A stretch of 64,000 bases of DNA, taken from contig JAMNXU010000039.1 of NCBI GenBank assembly GCA_023623175.1, positions 62,001 through 126,000 on the forward strand, given 5' to 3'. Shown piece by piece: positions 34,567 to 43,565 of this stretch. Positions within the stretch are counted from its first letter, which is position 1. The number at the start of each line of letters is the position of its first letter. The translations under genes were made by a program, and so were the position numbers. The notes under the pieces are model-generated. The model saw only the letters and a list, made by a program, of their open reading frames with translations. It was not told the origin of the DNA and did not search any database. Source of the DNA: Bacillota bacterium (GTDB taxonomy: Bacteria > Bacillota > Clostridia > Acetivibrionales > JAMNXU01).

Positions 34567-34800
34567 AAATAAAAGCCTTTCATCCCATGTTGAGACGAAA
34601 GGCTGACTTCCGCGGTACCACTCAAATTGATACTTAACGTATCCGGCTCGAATCTTTTAACGGTAGAACCGTCCGTACCTACGCAAACATGCATTGTCCT
34701 TCGGCACGGAAACTCCAGGGCGAGGTTCTATAATCCATGTTACCGGTCTCGCACCATCCGCCGGCTCTCTTGAACATGAAATTATATACTGCTCCCTGTC
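34567..34800 (-). promoter_or_regulatory. T-box riboswitch leader of the acyl-CoA synthetase operon
   Basis: Read on the minus strand: GACAGGGAGCAGTA at the 5' end, the stem I signature AGAGAGCCGG...GGATGGTGCGAG, GAACCTCGCCC on its 3' side, the T-box antiterminator GAGTGGTACCGCGGAAG (at 34606-34622), and a terminator AGCCTTTCGTCTCA / TGGGATGAAAGGCT with TTTTATTTT (34567-34604). Aligned with the trp T-box below, the likely specifier is CTC (34722-34724, Leu); the UGGU of the antiterminator fits a tRNA with discriminator A. The specifier call is tentative; the T-box itself is clear. Confidence 0.9.
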
Positions 34801-34824
34801 ATCGTCCTTGGCGTTTTGACAATA

Positions 34825-34854
34825 ATATTACTATAATTTTGTCGAAAGTGTCAA
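34825..34854 (-). promoter_or_regulatory. Promoter of the T-box controlled operon
   Basis: On the minus strand TTGACA (34849-34854), 18-nt spacer, TAATAT (34825-34830), about 25 nt upstream of the first T-box element. Confidence 0.8.
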
Positions 34855-35009
34855 TAGCACAGGTTTCACGAATGCGCTTGAAGCTGGAAAATTATTTAAT
34901 TATAATATTTATAAAACCAATTACATTATTTTATAAAACCAATTATATTACTTTTAAATAGTCATTTAAAAGGATTTGATCCCGGGCATAAAATTTTGCC
35001 GGTTTTAAT

Positions 35010-35093
35010 CCTGGAAAGCCAGGTTTAAAAATCAGAAAGCCAAGTTCAAGAATCAGAAATCCAGGTTCAAAAATCAGAAAGCCGAGGTTAAAA
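35010..35093 (+). repeat. Four exact-period 21-nt repeats ending at the sulfatase start codon
   Basis: Units at 35010, 35031, 35052 and 35073, each 21 nt, follow ATCAGAAAGCCAGGTTCAAA + A. The last unit ends at 35093 and the ATG is at 35094. Every unit holds an AGG- or GAGG-like word about 6 nt from its end, so the functional ribosome site (GAGG at 35084-35087) is simply the copy nearest the start. The period is regular but copies differ at 2-6 positions. Confidence 0.92.
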
Positions 35094-36761
35094 ATGAAAA
35101 AGCCCAATGTACTGATCTTATTTACCGACCAGCAGCGTTTCGATACGATTCATGCAGCGGGATATTCCCACATGATAACGCCGAATCTTGACCGCCTGGC
35201 AGCAGAAGGCTGCACCTTCGAATATGCCCATTCAACCAATCCTGTCTGCATGCCCGCCAGGCATGACATGTTCACAGGTCTGCCGGGCAGGGTCCACGGT
35301 TATTTTGGCAATCGCAGGAAACCTATAAACGATTATGACATTCCGACGCTGCCAAGGATTTTCTCGGAAAACGGGTACCGAACAGCCGGCATCGGCAAGC
35401 TGCATTTCTTCCCGGCACGAATGCATCACGGGTTCAATGAGCTTCATCTCATGGAAGAACTGCCCGAACGCTGGCAGGATGATGAATATTTGAGGTACCT
35501 AAGGGAGAACAATCTTGGGCACCTGCAGAACATTCACGGGGTACGCCCCCATATATACCATGTGCCCCAGAATTCCCAGACGGAACTCAGGCACCACGGA
35601 TCGGTCTGGGTTGCCGACAGGGCAATCAAATGGCTTGAAGAAAACGGGGAAGAGCCCTTCTTCCTTTTTGTCGGATGGATTCATCCTCACCCGCCGTGGA
35701 ACATACCCGAGGAGTACAAGGGACTTTACAGAAATGTAAAGCTGCCGGATCCCGTACCGGTTTCAAGGTGTTTCCCCGACACAGAAGGCGTATCGGCCTG
35801 GCACGGGGATACGGACACGGAAGAGCAAAAGCGCAGGATACGAGAAGCTTACTTTGCTTCCATAACGCTTGTTGACCACAACATCGGCAGAATACTTGAT
35901 TACCTGGAGGGTAAGAGTTTGCTTGACAATACCCTGGTAATATTCACGTCGGACCATGGCGAGATGCTCCAGGACAAGGGCATTTACAGCAAGGAAGTTC
36001 CTTACGAGGGGTCGGTCAGGATACCTCTTATTATAAGGTACCCTGAAAAATTTAAACCCGGTTCCGTCAGAAGGGAATTTGCGGATCTTTTTGATATAAT
36101 GCCGACATGCCTTGATGTTTGCGGACTTGAGTACACAAGCGAAAAATATCGCCTGCCAGGCGAATCCCTGTGCGTCGAAAATCCGAAAAGGGACAGAAGC
36201 CACCAGGTTTCTTCCTATGGCTCCGGCAGCATGAGATGGGTTATGTGCCGAAATTACAGGTACAAGTATGTCTACAACTACCTGGGCGGATACGAGGAAT
36301 TCTACGACCTGCAGAACGATCCGGGAGAGACAGTTAACCTCGTAAATACGCGCGAAGGGCAAAATGCCGGCAAATACCCCCAGGGCGAATTCGAGGAACT
36401 GAAAAGAAAGGCCTTTGAATATGAAGAAAAATGGGGACCGGAAGGGTCGGTTGAAAACGGCCGGTTGAAAGTTTATGATGGCCCGGCGCTGCATCCTTCG
36501 GCACGGGGGAAGTTCCATCTGTGGGCCAACAGGCAGTTCCAATGGTTTGACAAAAGGCCGAATGAAATCAGGGGAGCTCAATTTATCAGGGAATTGAGGC
36601 ACGCTGTTTCCGATTATGATCACAGCGGCGTGGAACTGAAAAAAGTCTTCAACGACCCGGAATGGATAAGGAGTTTCATGGACAACTGGCGCAATTTCGG
36701 CAGCGGCGACGAAATCTGCGACATGATTTTTGATGAAGACATCAACAGTATAGGGAAGTAA
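35094..36761 (+). CDS. Type I sulfatase (formylglycine-dependent), cytoplasmic
   Basis: A 555-residue alkaline-phosphatase-fold sulfatase. PNVLILFTDQQRFDT near residue 4 holds metal ligands, CMPAR near 52 is the CxPxR site whose Cys is converted to formylglycine, IGKLHFF near 99 and FTSDHGEMLQDKG near 284 complete the active site. It lacks a signal peptide, so it should act on imported sulfated sugars. The activating radical-SAM maturase (anSME) is not encoded in the window. No transporter or glycosidase is adjacent. The leader consists of four 21-nt repeats. Confidence 0.93.
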   Translation: MKKPNVLILFTDQQRFDTIHAAGYSHMITPNLDRLAAEGCTFEYAHSTNPVCMPARHDMFTGLPGRVHGYFGNRRKPINDYDIPTLPRIFSENGYRTAGIGKLHFFPARMHHGFNELHLMEELPERWQDDEYLRYLRENNLGHLQNIHGVRPHIYHVPQNSQTELRHHGSVWVADRAIKWLEENGEEPFFLFVGWIHPHPPWNIPEEYKGLYRNVKLPDPVPVSRCFPDTEGVSAWHGDTDTEEQKRRIREAYFASITLVDHNIGRILDYLEGKSLLDNTLVIFTSDHGEMLQDKGIYSKEVPYEGSVRIPLIIRYPEKFKPGSVRREFADLFDIMPTCLDVCGLEYTSEKYRLPGESLCVENPKRDRSHQVSSYGSGSMRWVMCRNYRYKYVYNYLGGYEEFYDLQNDPGETVNLVNTREGQNAGKYPQGEFEELKRKAFEYEEKWGPEGSVENGRLKVYDGPALHPSARGKFHLWANRQFQWFDKRPNEIRGAQFIRELRHAVSDYDHSGVELKKVFNDPEWIRSFMDNWRNFGSGDEICDMIFDEDINSIGK

Positions 36762-36836
36762 TTTCGGTTTTGCAGGTTATTATAAATTCAAAGGCTATTA
36801 CCATCATGAATTGATGGGGATTTTAATGAACAAATA

Positions 36837-36860
36837 AACCGCCTGAAGCAGGCGGTTTTG
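36837..36860. terminator. Bidirectional terminator between sulfatase and tRNA-Lys
   Basis: ACCGCCTG, loop AAG, CAGGCGGT, followed on the plus strand by TTTGTTAATTT and preceded by an A-rich stretch, so it can end transcription of the sulfatase gene and of the tRNA gene coming from the other side. Confidence 0.88.
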
Positions 36861-36871
36861 TTAATTTAACT

Positions 36872-36947
36872 TGGTACGCCATCGGGGACTCGAACCCCGG
36901 ACACCCTGATTAAGAGTCAGGTGCTCTACCGGCTGAGCTAATGGCGT
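36872..36947 (-). tRNA. tRNA-Lys (anticodon CTT)
   Basis: On the minus strand a 76-nt cloverleaf: acceptor ACGCCAT/ATGGCGT, TA, D-arm GCTC..GAGC, anticodon arm CCTGA-CTCTTAA-TCAGG with anticodon CTT, T-arm CGGGG-TTCGAGT-CCCCG, discriminator A and encoded CCA. It is a single tRNA gene with its own terminator. Confidence 0.97.
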
Positions 36948-37133
36948 GTATTCAGAACACTTCTTTATTATAAGAGCTAACGTTGTTTATGTCAATATTA
37001 AATTTAGCATTCCTGCTGGCAATATTTTGACTTCTGTTTATTCCGTTAATTGTCAATACAGCCTTATGGCGGCAGACTTGCTTGTTTAATGATGATAATT
37101 TTAACTGATGGACGCAAAGTATTAATTACTGAT

Positions 37134-37209
37134 AATTACTGATCAAAAAATAATTACTGATCAAAAAATTAATTACTGATTAGAAAATTTAATTACTTAT
37201 CAGAAAGTT
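37134..37209 (+). repeat. Four degenerate 18-20-nt repeats upstream of fabI
   Basis: Units at 37134, 37152, 37171 and 37191 follow AATTACTGATCAAAAAATT. They lie within the 435-nt gap between tRNA-Lys and fabI, about 170 nt before the start codon. The rest of the gap is AT-rich with no ORF or RNA gene visible. Confidence 0.82.
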
Positions 37210-37382
37210 AAAATAAGCAGGTTGTCATTTTAGCGGCTGAGTAGCTTTATTTGTCGTATTACGAGGAAGTAAAACGGGGAAATATTCCATCAGGAAAGTT
37301 GACACGCACTGCAAATGCATTTAAAATATGATTATCAGATAATAGTACTTGGTAATAATAGCTGATCAAAAGGAGACATGTC

Positions 37383-38153
37383 ATGGGTGAATTACTGAAA
37401 AACAGGAACATTCTAATTATGGGCGCGAGAAACAAGTGGAGCATAGCGTGGGGAATCGCAAAGGCGGCTCTCGACGAAGGCGCGAACCTTATATTTACAT
37501 ACCAGGGCGACAGGGAGAAAGACGGAGTAAAGGAGCTTGCCGACCTTGCTGGAGGAGCGCCGCTGCTCCAGTGCGACGTTTCATACGATGAACAGGTTGA
37601 GGCCCTCTTCAAAAATTTAAAACAGGAAGTGGGAACATTGCATGGTGTTGTGCACGCCATAGCCCACGCAAAAAAGGAGGACCTGCAGGACAGCTTTGTA
37701 AACACTTCAAGGGACGGTTTCCTGCATGCCATGAATATCAGCGCCTATTCGCTGGTTGCCGTTGCCAGGATGGCGAAAGAACTGATGCCCGGCGGCGGAA
37801 GCATTCTGACACTGACCTACATGGGCTCGGAAAAGGTTTTTCCGGGATACAACGTGATGGGAGTAGCCAAGGCGGCGCTGGAAGCCACGGTCAGGTACCT
37901 GGCCTCGGACCTCGGACCGGACGGCATCCGGGTTAACGCAATTTCGGCGGGTCCCGTGAAGACCATATCCTCGAGGGTAATCAAGGATTTCGGAACAATT
38001 CTCGATGTGGTGGAACAAAAGGCGCCTCTGAGAAGGAGAACAGACCTCGAGGATCTGGGGAAAGCCGCGCTGTTTTACCTCAGCGACCTGTCCTCCGGGG
38101 TTACGGGAGAAATTACCCATGTAGACTGCGGGTTCAACATTATGGGTATATAA
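37383..38153 (+). CDS. fabI: Enoyl-[acyl-carrier-protein] reductase (NADH)
   Basis: A 256-residue SDR-type enoyl-ACP reductase, the last step of each fatty-acid elongation cycle. The modified nucleotide motif GARNKWSIAWGIA lies near residue 14, HAIAHAKK near 92, and the catalytic Tyr-x6-Lys is in YNVMGVAK near 157. AAAAGGAGA precedes ATG 37383. It is alone, away from other fab genes. A REP cluster starts 5 nt after its stop codon and separates it from the convergent transglutaminase gene. Confidence 0.95.
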   Translation: MGELLKNRNILIMGARNKWSIAWGIAKAALDEGANLIFTYQGDREKDGVKELADLAGGAPLLQCDVSYDEQVEALFKNLKQEVGTLHGVVHAIAHAKKEDLQDSFVNTSRDGFLHAMNISAYSLVAVARMAKELMPGGGSILTLTYMGSEKVFPGYNVMGVAKAALEATVRYLASDLGPDGIRVNAISAGPVKTISSRVIKDFGTILDVVEQKAPLRRRTDLEDLGKAALFYLSDLSSGVTGEITHVDCGFNIMGI

Positions 38154-38157
38154 CATG

Positions 38158-38468
38158 GGACAAGTGGGACAAGGGGACGGTTCTCTTGTCCCGCTTTTCA
38201 CATTTTATCGTAATGACGTGATGCATCGAACGGTTCACTTATGCCACTTTTCGCATTTTATTGGAGCACAGGAACTATTCCATTGTTCCAATGTCAGACA
38301 GAACAAGCGAATCTCCCCTGTATACCTTTTTTCTGTCGAAACCGGGACACGGGAACCGTCCCGTGTTCCACCTGTGGGACAGGAGAACCGTCCCCTTGTC
38401 CCGGGAACCATCCTCGTGACACCTTTTTTCTGCTGAAAAAAGGGACACGGGAACCGTCCCCGTGTCCC
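38158..38468. repeat. REP-like palindromic repeat cluster B with internal duplications
   Basis: Copies of GGGACA..GGGGACGGTTCTC.TGTCCC at 38166-38192 (plus), 38344-38369, 38376-38402 and 38442-38468 (inverted), with a decayed copy at 38403-38423. Two local duplications are visible: CTTTTCACATTTTAT near 38195 and CTTTTCGCATTTTAT near 38248, and a roughly 98-nt unit beginning CCTTTTTTCTG (38326 and 38422) that carries its own REP. It fills the gap between convergent genes and ends 1 nt before the stop codon of the transglutaminase-like gene. Confidence 0.88.
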
Positions 38469-38469
38469 A

Positions 38470-41385
38470 CTATATGATACCGAGAATATATTTCATCAGC
38501 ATGAACCTGTATTTGCCGAGTCGGCTTTCGGTTTCCGAGAGCAGGTAGTCCAGGAATTTTACATATTCGGCTTTTTCATCCTCGGACATTTCGTTTATGC
38601 TGTATCTTGCCTTCATGAAGATGTCAGTGATGGCTGCAAAGGCGTTCATATCGCCGCTGTAATTCGTGATCAGCCTTTTTGAAAAGTCAGCGGCGGTTTC
38701 GTGGCTGTCAAGATTGAATCCGAGCAACGACAGCAGTTTCAGGAAATACCTGTACATCAACAATACGCATTTGCGCGGCTCGGCTGCCGTCATTCTTGAA
38801 ATTTTCCTCCTGAAGCGCACATGGTTTATAAACACAATCGACGCCACGAGCGCTACAGGCGCGGCAATAAAGAGCACAATTCTCAGGATTAACAGCAGGG
38901 CTGCCAGCAATGCCCTGAACAATGCCGCAAGGTTCTCCTGCACAGAGCGTTTTGGCTGTTTTTCCGTTACCGTTGTTTCTTCAATCTCTTCTACAATTAT
39001 TTCTTCTTCCGGCAATTCCTCCGGAATTTCCAATTCTTCGTCCTGCTGCGGCGGAGGTTCCATCTCATCCGGATCGGGCTGAGGGACATATAAGTCAAGC
39101 TTTTCTTCTGCGTCCTCGTCATTTTGCAGCGCATCAGGGGTCGATGTCGGCGACGGCAGCGGATCGTTCCCCGGTATTACGGGAATAGGAATCTCCTGGT
39201 AGCCTTCGCCTTCATCCGACGGACCCACCTCGATGGGAGACTCTTCCACCGGTATGGGAGAAGGCGACGGTGACGGAGACGGCGCCGGAGCCGGTTTGGT
39301 GTACGCCTTGTAGAAATGCTCCGTGTAACGCGATGAAGGTTCAAAGGCAATCCAGCCGTATCCCTCGAAATATGCTTCCGGCCAGGCGTGGGCGTGGACG
39401 TTGGTCATATTGTAAACAGGCGGATCGCCTGCATTGACGGGCAGACGGTAGCCTTCCACGTACCGCGCCGGTATGCCCGAGGAACGCAGCAGTACGACCA
39501 TCGCCGTGGCATAGTGAACGTTGTATCCCGCTTTTGATTCGAACAGGAAGTGATCGGCAAAATCATAACCTTCGGGAGTGTTTCCCGGACGCAGCGTATA
39601 GGTATAGTTTTCGGAAAGATATTTTTCAATGGCCCTTGCCTTGTCATAATTCGTTGAAGCGTCCTTTGTTATCTCTGCTGCCAGGTCCCTGACCCTCTGC
39701 GGAAGAGTTCCGGGAAGCTGCAGGTAATCCCTGTGTATCTCATCGGCTCTGCGGGCCAGCGATTGCAATTCGCCGAGGGGCATGCCGTAAACGTCTTCAC
39801 ATATGTCTTCAGGGGATATTTTTTCTCCGGTTCCCAACTGGACCCTGACAACGGCTGCGGTACGTTCTTTTAAAGCCTGCAGGATTCCGCTGACGGCGGC
39901 TTCCTGTTTTGATGACATTGATTTGTTGCCCTGCAGGTCCACTATGATGTATTCCCTGTCGTCTTCCCTGAAGGAATATATGCCCAGTTCCCTGTCGCGA
40001 ACAGTTATAGCGTTTTGAGACTGTCCGGCAACGGTGGCAGCGCTGATGCCGTTGATTTTTTCAGCGATAGCCTCAAGTTTTGCAACGGCATTTTTATATA
40101 GGCCGTCAGCGCTTTTGCGCAACAGATCCTGCAGGGATTTGCTGTAATACTTGGGCGTGTAGGCGACAAAGGAATAGGAAAAATCCCTGCCGTGCTTTCT
40201 CCGCGTGGAAAATGCGGAGTTGGCATCCTGGAAAAGTTCAACCGAACCCGGCTTTCCGAAAATTAACCTCTCGGCCAGGGAAGGCAGGAAAACGGATTTG
40301 GTTTTCAGACCCTTGAAAGTCACCTTTACATCATCGCTCAGGAAATAGGCGCCGGGCTCCTGGGGAGAGAGCAGGATAGTAGACAACCCGTTCATGGCTT
40401 CGCCCAGGTCGGATTTCAGGGCACTGTTTTCTTCAGTGGACTTATAAAGCCTCCTGTTGTGTTTTCTCCATGAATTCCCCGTATAAAAATCCTTTATCGT
40501 GCCCCTGAGGTACAACACCCTTTCAGGGGACTCGACAACGAGAGCAAGAGACCGGTCGGGCTCCGCATTGCCGCCGAGCCATTGCTCATTTACGCCGTAA
40601 CCGGCATACGGCAATGAAAAATACTCCACGCCGTTTATCTTTTTGAGCAGGTCGTAAAGACGGTTCCATTGCCTGTCAAGCCATTTGAGTTCAAGGGGAT
40701 TGCTGCTTACCGGGATAATAAGCGTTGCGGCAACCGCTGCAGCGCATACAGGAACGGCGACGGAATAGAATATTGACCTTGACTTGCTGTCGTCGGCATG
40801 GTTTTTGGCGAAATTTTTCCGGTATACATGGGTGAAATAGGACAGCAGCGCAAAAAACATGTAAATGGCAAACGGCAGAATCCCGCCGTCCATTTCATTT
40901 ACCCTGAGAGATATGAAAAGCGCCAGCCCCGAAGCAAGGATGACATAGACATTGAACCTGTGGACGGCGAAATAATACACAAACCAGCAAACGACGGCAG
41001 AGAAGAGGTACACGGTAAACAGCTCACGGTAGAAATGGCCGGTGTATTTTCCGAAGAAACTGTCACTGAGCCATGAGAAGTAGTTCCCGATAAAACGCAG
41101 AGATCCGCTTGCCAGCACGTTAAATAAAACGATCAGGAAAAGCAGCGCGCCATGGGCTGCAAGGTATATATAAACCCGCTTTTTCCTGCCGATTACGGCA
41201 AGGCACGAGCATGTGGCTGCCAGTGCCGCCATGAAAATAATGATCGAAGACATGCTGAATGAGAAAAATGCTGCGATTGCTTCGACAAAGCTGTAACTGA
41301 TAAAAAGCACGGCTGAAAACCCTGCTATTTTGCTGATATCCACATTGGGCACGCTCTTTTTGAAAGGCATTTGCATAATCGGCAT
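38470..41385 (-). CDS. TgpA-like membrane protein with transglutaminase-like domain, catalytic Cys replaced
   Basis: A 971-residue protein. About six or seven membrane segments occupy residues 10-230, a long extracytoplasmic part follows with the transglutaminase core near 600-690, a Pro/Ser-rich then acidic linker (about 690-820), one more membrane segment near 850, and a cytoplasmic DUF4129-like tail. In the core the motif usually read as GYCxHYATAM is GYNVHYATAM: the codon at the nucleophile is AAC (Asn). The His (HAHAWPEAYF) is kept, and FEPS stands where FDPT is usual. So it is likely inactive or binding-only. ATG 41385 with GGTGGAG upstream is preferred over GTG 41397. It forms an operon with DUF58 and MoxR genes. 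Confidence 0.85.
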   Translation of the reverse strand: MPIMQMPFKKSVPNVDISKIAGFSAVLFISYSFVEAIAAFFSFSMSSIIIFMAALAATCSCLAVIGRKKRVYIYLAAHGALLFLIVLFNVLASGSLRFIGNYFSWLSDSFFGKYTGHFYRELFTVYLFSAVVCWFVYYFAVHRFNVYVILASGLALFISLRVNEMDGGILPFAIYMFFALLSYFTHVYRKNFAKNHADDSKSRSIFYSVAVPVCAAAVAATLIIPVSSNPLELKWLDRQWNRLYDLLKKINGVEYFSLPYAGYGVNEQWLGGNAEPDRSLALVVESPERVLYLRGTIKDFYTGNSWRKHNRRLYKSTEENSALKSDLGEAMNGLSTILLSPQEPGAYFLSDDVKVTFKGLKTKSVFLPSLAERLIFGKPGSVELFQDANSAFSTRRKHGRDFSYSFVAYTPKYYSKSLQDLLRKSADGLYKNAVAKLEAIAEKINGISAATVAGQSQNAITVRDRELGIYSFREDDREYIIVDLQGNKSMSSKQEAAVSGILQALKERTAAVVRVQLGTGEKISPEDICEDVYGMPLGELQSLARRADEIHRDYLQLPGTLPQRVRDLAAEITKDASTNYDKARAIEKYLSENYTYTLRPGNTPEGYDFADHFLFESKAGYNVHYATAMVVLLRSSGIPARYVEGYRLPVNAGDPPVYNMTNVHAHAWPEAYFEGYGWIAFEPSSRYTEHFYKAYTKPAPAPSPSPSPSPIPVEESPIEVGPSDEGEGYQEIPIPVIPGNDPLPSPTSTPDALQNDEDAEEKLDLYVPQPDPDEMEPPPQQDEELEIPEELPEEEIIVEEIEETTVTEKQPKRSVQENLAALFRALLAALLLILRIVLFIAAPVALVASIVFINHVRFRRKISRMTAAEPRKCVLLMYRYFLKLLSLLGFNLDSHETAADFSKRLITNYSGDMNAFAAITDIFMKARYSINEMSEDEKAEYVKFLDYLLSETESRLGKYRFMLMKYILGII

Positions 41386-41422
41386 TTGGATCTCCACCTT
41401 CTGAAAACCTGCAGTTTAGACT

Positions 41423-42622
41423 CTATTTCTCCAACACGGACTTAATATCGTCATTGATGTCTATCCTGTAAGTGTAGATGCCCGCATCGGCGAGCCCCGA
41501 GATAAACTCGCCTGCTTCGCGCGGCTCTTCGCCGGTCAGCTGCGCCGGCGAGACGTATACTGGAATAACATTGTATCCTGCGCCTGCGAGCTGGCATATT
41601 CTCTCGTAAAGACTGCCGTCGGGTTTTCCCGTTATTATGACGAGGTCAGTTTTGTTGACAAAATCGCTGACGTGGCTCCCCAGCAACCGGGCCATGCTTG
41701 TTTCTGACTGAAAGGGAATTTCGGCCAGGTCCTTCAGCAGGAGATTGAATTCATAGTTGCCCGAAATCCGCTTTTCTACTGGACTTCCCGCGTCATAAAC
41801 CACCCTGACGCTGATGTTTCTTGAAACGCAGTAGTTTATTATGGCAACAGCGGCTTCGATCAGTTTATCCTCGAAAATCACGGATTTTGCAAATTCAAGA
41901 GGAGGGAGCGACAGATCCATGAACACGTTCACGCCGGCTTCAGAAGCCCCATCATAGCTCTTTACAAGGAGCTTTCCGGTTTTTGACGAGAGCTTCCAGT
42001 GAATGTTTTTCATGCTGTCGCCGTACCTGTATTCCCTTATTTCGCTGATTACATTACTGGAGTTGCTTTTTTTGCCGGGCTTTGCGGCGATTTCTATTTC
42101 GACGTTGGAAGCGGTTGTCCGAAAGCGCGCAAGAGGTATCACCCTGGGATATACGATTACATACTGGGGTTCAGGCACGGGGCGGCTTAAGGACAACAGT
42201 CCCAGCATGTCGAGCACCTCAATTTTTTGTATTCCCACATCATAGCGCCCCCGGTACCTGCAGGGCAGTTCAACGGCATGGCGCTCCACGGCTCCGGGAG
42301 GCAGGGAATAGGTGTCTTCAACAACGTCGTTGCCCATGGATGCGGTGGAAAAGAACTTGATTTTTATAAACGGAAAGAAAAAGGGACTCGTGTTTTCAAG
42401 AAAAAAACTGTAGCTGAGGGCTGTGCCTTTCGTCACCATGTGTTTGTCCAGTTCCTGCCCGAAGTTAAAACGCTTGTATGTAAGAAAGGCATAGGCAAAG
42501 GAAAGCACGGGCAGCGTCAGTAAAATATAAAAAAGCATGAAAGGCATTTTGCCCCCGTAAAAGTAAACAAAAACGAAGGATACAACAAAAAGGGCTGAAT
42601 ATAACAGCCTATTTAGCAACAT
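41423..42622 (-). CDS. DUF58 domain membrane protein
   Basis: A 399-residue protein with two N-terminal membrane segments (about residues 7-23 and 27-45), a beta-rich middle, and the DUF58 motif YRYGDSMKNIHWKLSSKTGKL (His/Trp-Lys) near residue 197, followed by a VWA-like region (FMDLSLPP). These proteins accompany MoxR ATPases and TgpA transglutaminases and are thought to form a metal-binding complex at the membrane. It overlaps the end of the MoxR gene by 14 nt and precedes the transglutaminase gene by 37 nt. Confidence 0.9.
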   Translation of the reverse strand: MLLNRLLYSALFVVSFVFVYFYGGKMPFMLFYILLTLPVLSFAYAFLTYKRFNFGQELDKHMVTKGTALSYSFFLENTSPFFFPFIKIKFFSTASMGNDVVEDTYSLPPGAVERHAVELPCRYRGRYDVGIQKIEVLDMLGLLSLSRPVPEPQYVIVYPRVIPLARFRTTASNVEIEIAAKPGKKSNSSNVISEIREYRYGDSMKNIHWKLSSKTGKLLVKSYDGASEAGVNVFMDLSLPPLEFAKSVIFEDKLIEAAVAIINYCVSRNISVRVVYDAGSPVEKRISGNYEFNLLLKDLAEIPFQSETSMARLLGSHVSDFVNKTDLVIITGKPDGSLYERICQLAGAGYNVIPVYVSPAQLTGEEPREAGEFISGLADAGIYTYRIDINDDIKSVLEK

Positions 42623-43565
42623 TGTAGTCCACCACCGGCACCCTGAGTTTTTTGACTATCGATTCGAGAATATCGGAGGCGGTGATTTTTTTTAGCCTGG
42701 CCTCCTGTTTTACTATAATCCTGTGTGCCAGCACGGGAACAAGCATTTTCCTTATATCTTCGGGAATGATGTAATTCCGTCCGTTGTACAGTGCCCATGC
42801 CTGGGCAGCTCTCGACAGGTACAGCGAACCCCTCGGGCTTGAACCCAGCAAAATATCGCTGTGATTACGCGTTTCCGTAATGATGTTCACGATGTATTCC
42901 ATCAGGCTGTCGTCCACGTGGACGCGCCTTACCTCTTCCTGGATGGCAAGTATGTCGCTGGTTGTAGCCACCGGGGTCAGGGTGTCCATGGGGTTGGTTA
43001 TCTTGAATCGCTTTACGATTTTCTTTTCATCGTCGGGGGAGGGATAGCCAATGGTGACTTTCATGAAGAACCTGTCCAGCTGAGCTTCCGGAAGCGGATA
43101 TGTGCCGTAGCTCTCGATGGGATTCTGGGTCGCGAGCACCATGAATGGCCTCGGAACTTCATGGGTTACGCCGTCCACCGTTACCTGGTATTCTTCCATT
43201 ACTTCGAGAAGGCTTGACTGGGTTCTCGGGGACGAGCGGTTTATCTCGTCTGCAAGCACTATGTTGCACATTATCGAGCCTGGCCTGTATTCAAACTCGC
43301 CGGTTTTGGGATTGTACATGGAAAAACCCGTTACGTCGGAAGGCAGCAGGTCGGGATTAAACTGGATTCTTTTGAACGAGGCATCCATGGATTTGGCAAG
43401 GGCTGAAACCAGGCTGGTTTTGCCGACCCCGGGGACGTCTTCGATAAGAACATGCCCGTTGCAGATCAGGCAGATAAGAGTAAGTTCGATGGTTTCCCGC
43501 TTACCGGCAATAACCTTTTCTACGTTTTCAACTATTTTTCTTAAAATTTTAACCGAATCTCCCAA
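42609..43565 (-). CDS. MoxR family AAA+ ATPase
   Basis: A 318-residue soluble chaperone-like ATPase: Walker A in EDVPGVGKTSLV near residue 42, Walker B in VLADEINRSSPRTQSSLLE near 106, sensor 1 in VLATQNPIESYGTYPLPEAQ near 147, and arginine finger and sensor 2 regions after it. It probably remodels or inserts metal into the DUF58 partner. TTG 43565 is the only sensible start, with GGGTGAC upstream. First gene of the three-gene operon. Confidence 0.93.
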   Translation of the reverse strand: MGDSVKILRKIVENVEKVIAGKRETIELTLICLICNGHVLIEDVPGVGKTSLVSALAKSMDASFKRIQFNPDLLPSDVTGFSMYNPKTGEFEYRPGSIMCNIVLADEINRSSPRTQSSLLEVMEEYQVTVDGVTHEVPRPFMVLATQNPIESYGTYPLPEAQLDRFFMKVTIGYPSPDDEKKIVKRFKITNPMDTLTPVATTSDILAIQEEVRRVHVDDSLMEYIVNIITETRNHSDILLGSSPRGSLYLSRAAQAWALYNGRNYIIPEDIRKMLVPVLAHRIIVKQEARLKKITASDILESIVKKLRVPVVDYNVAK

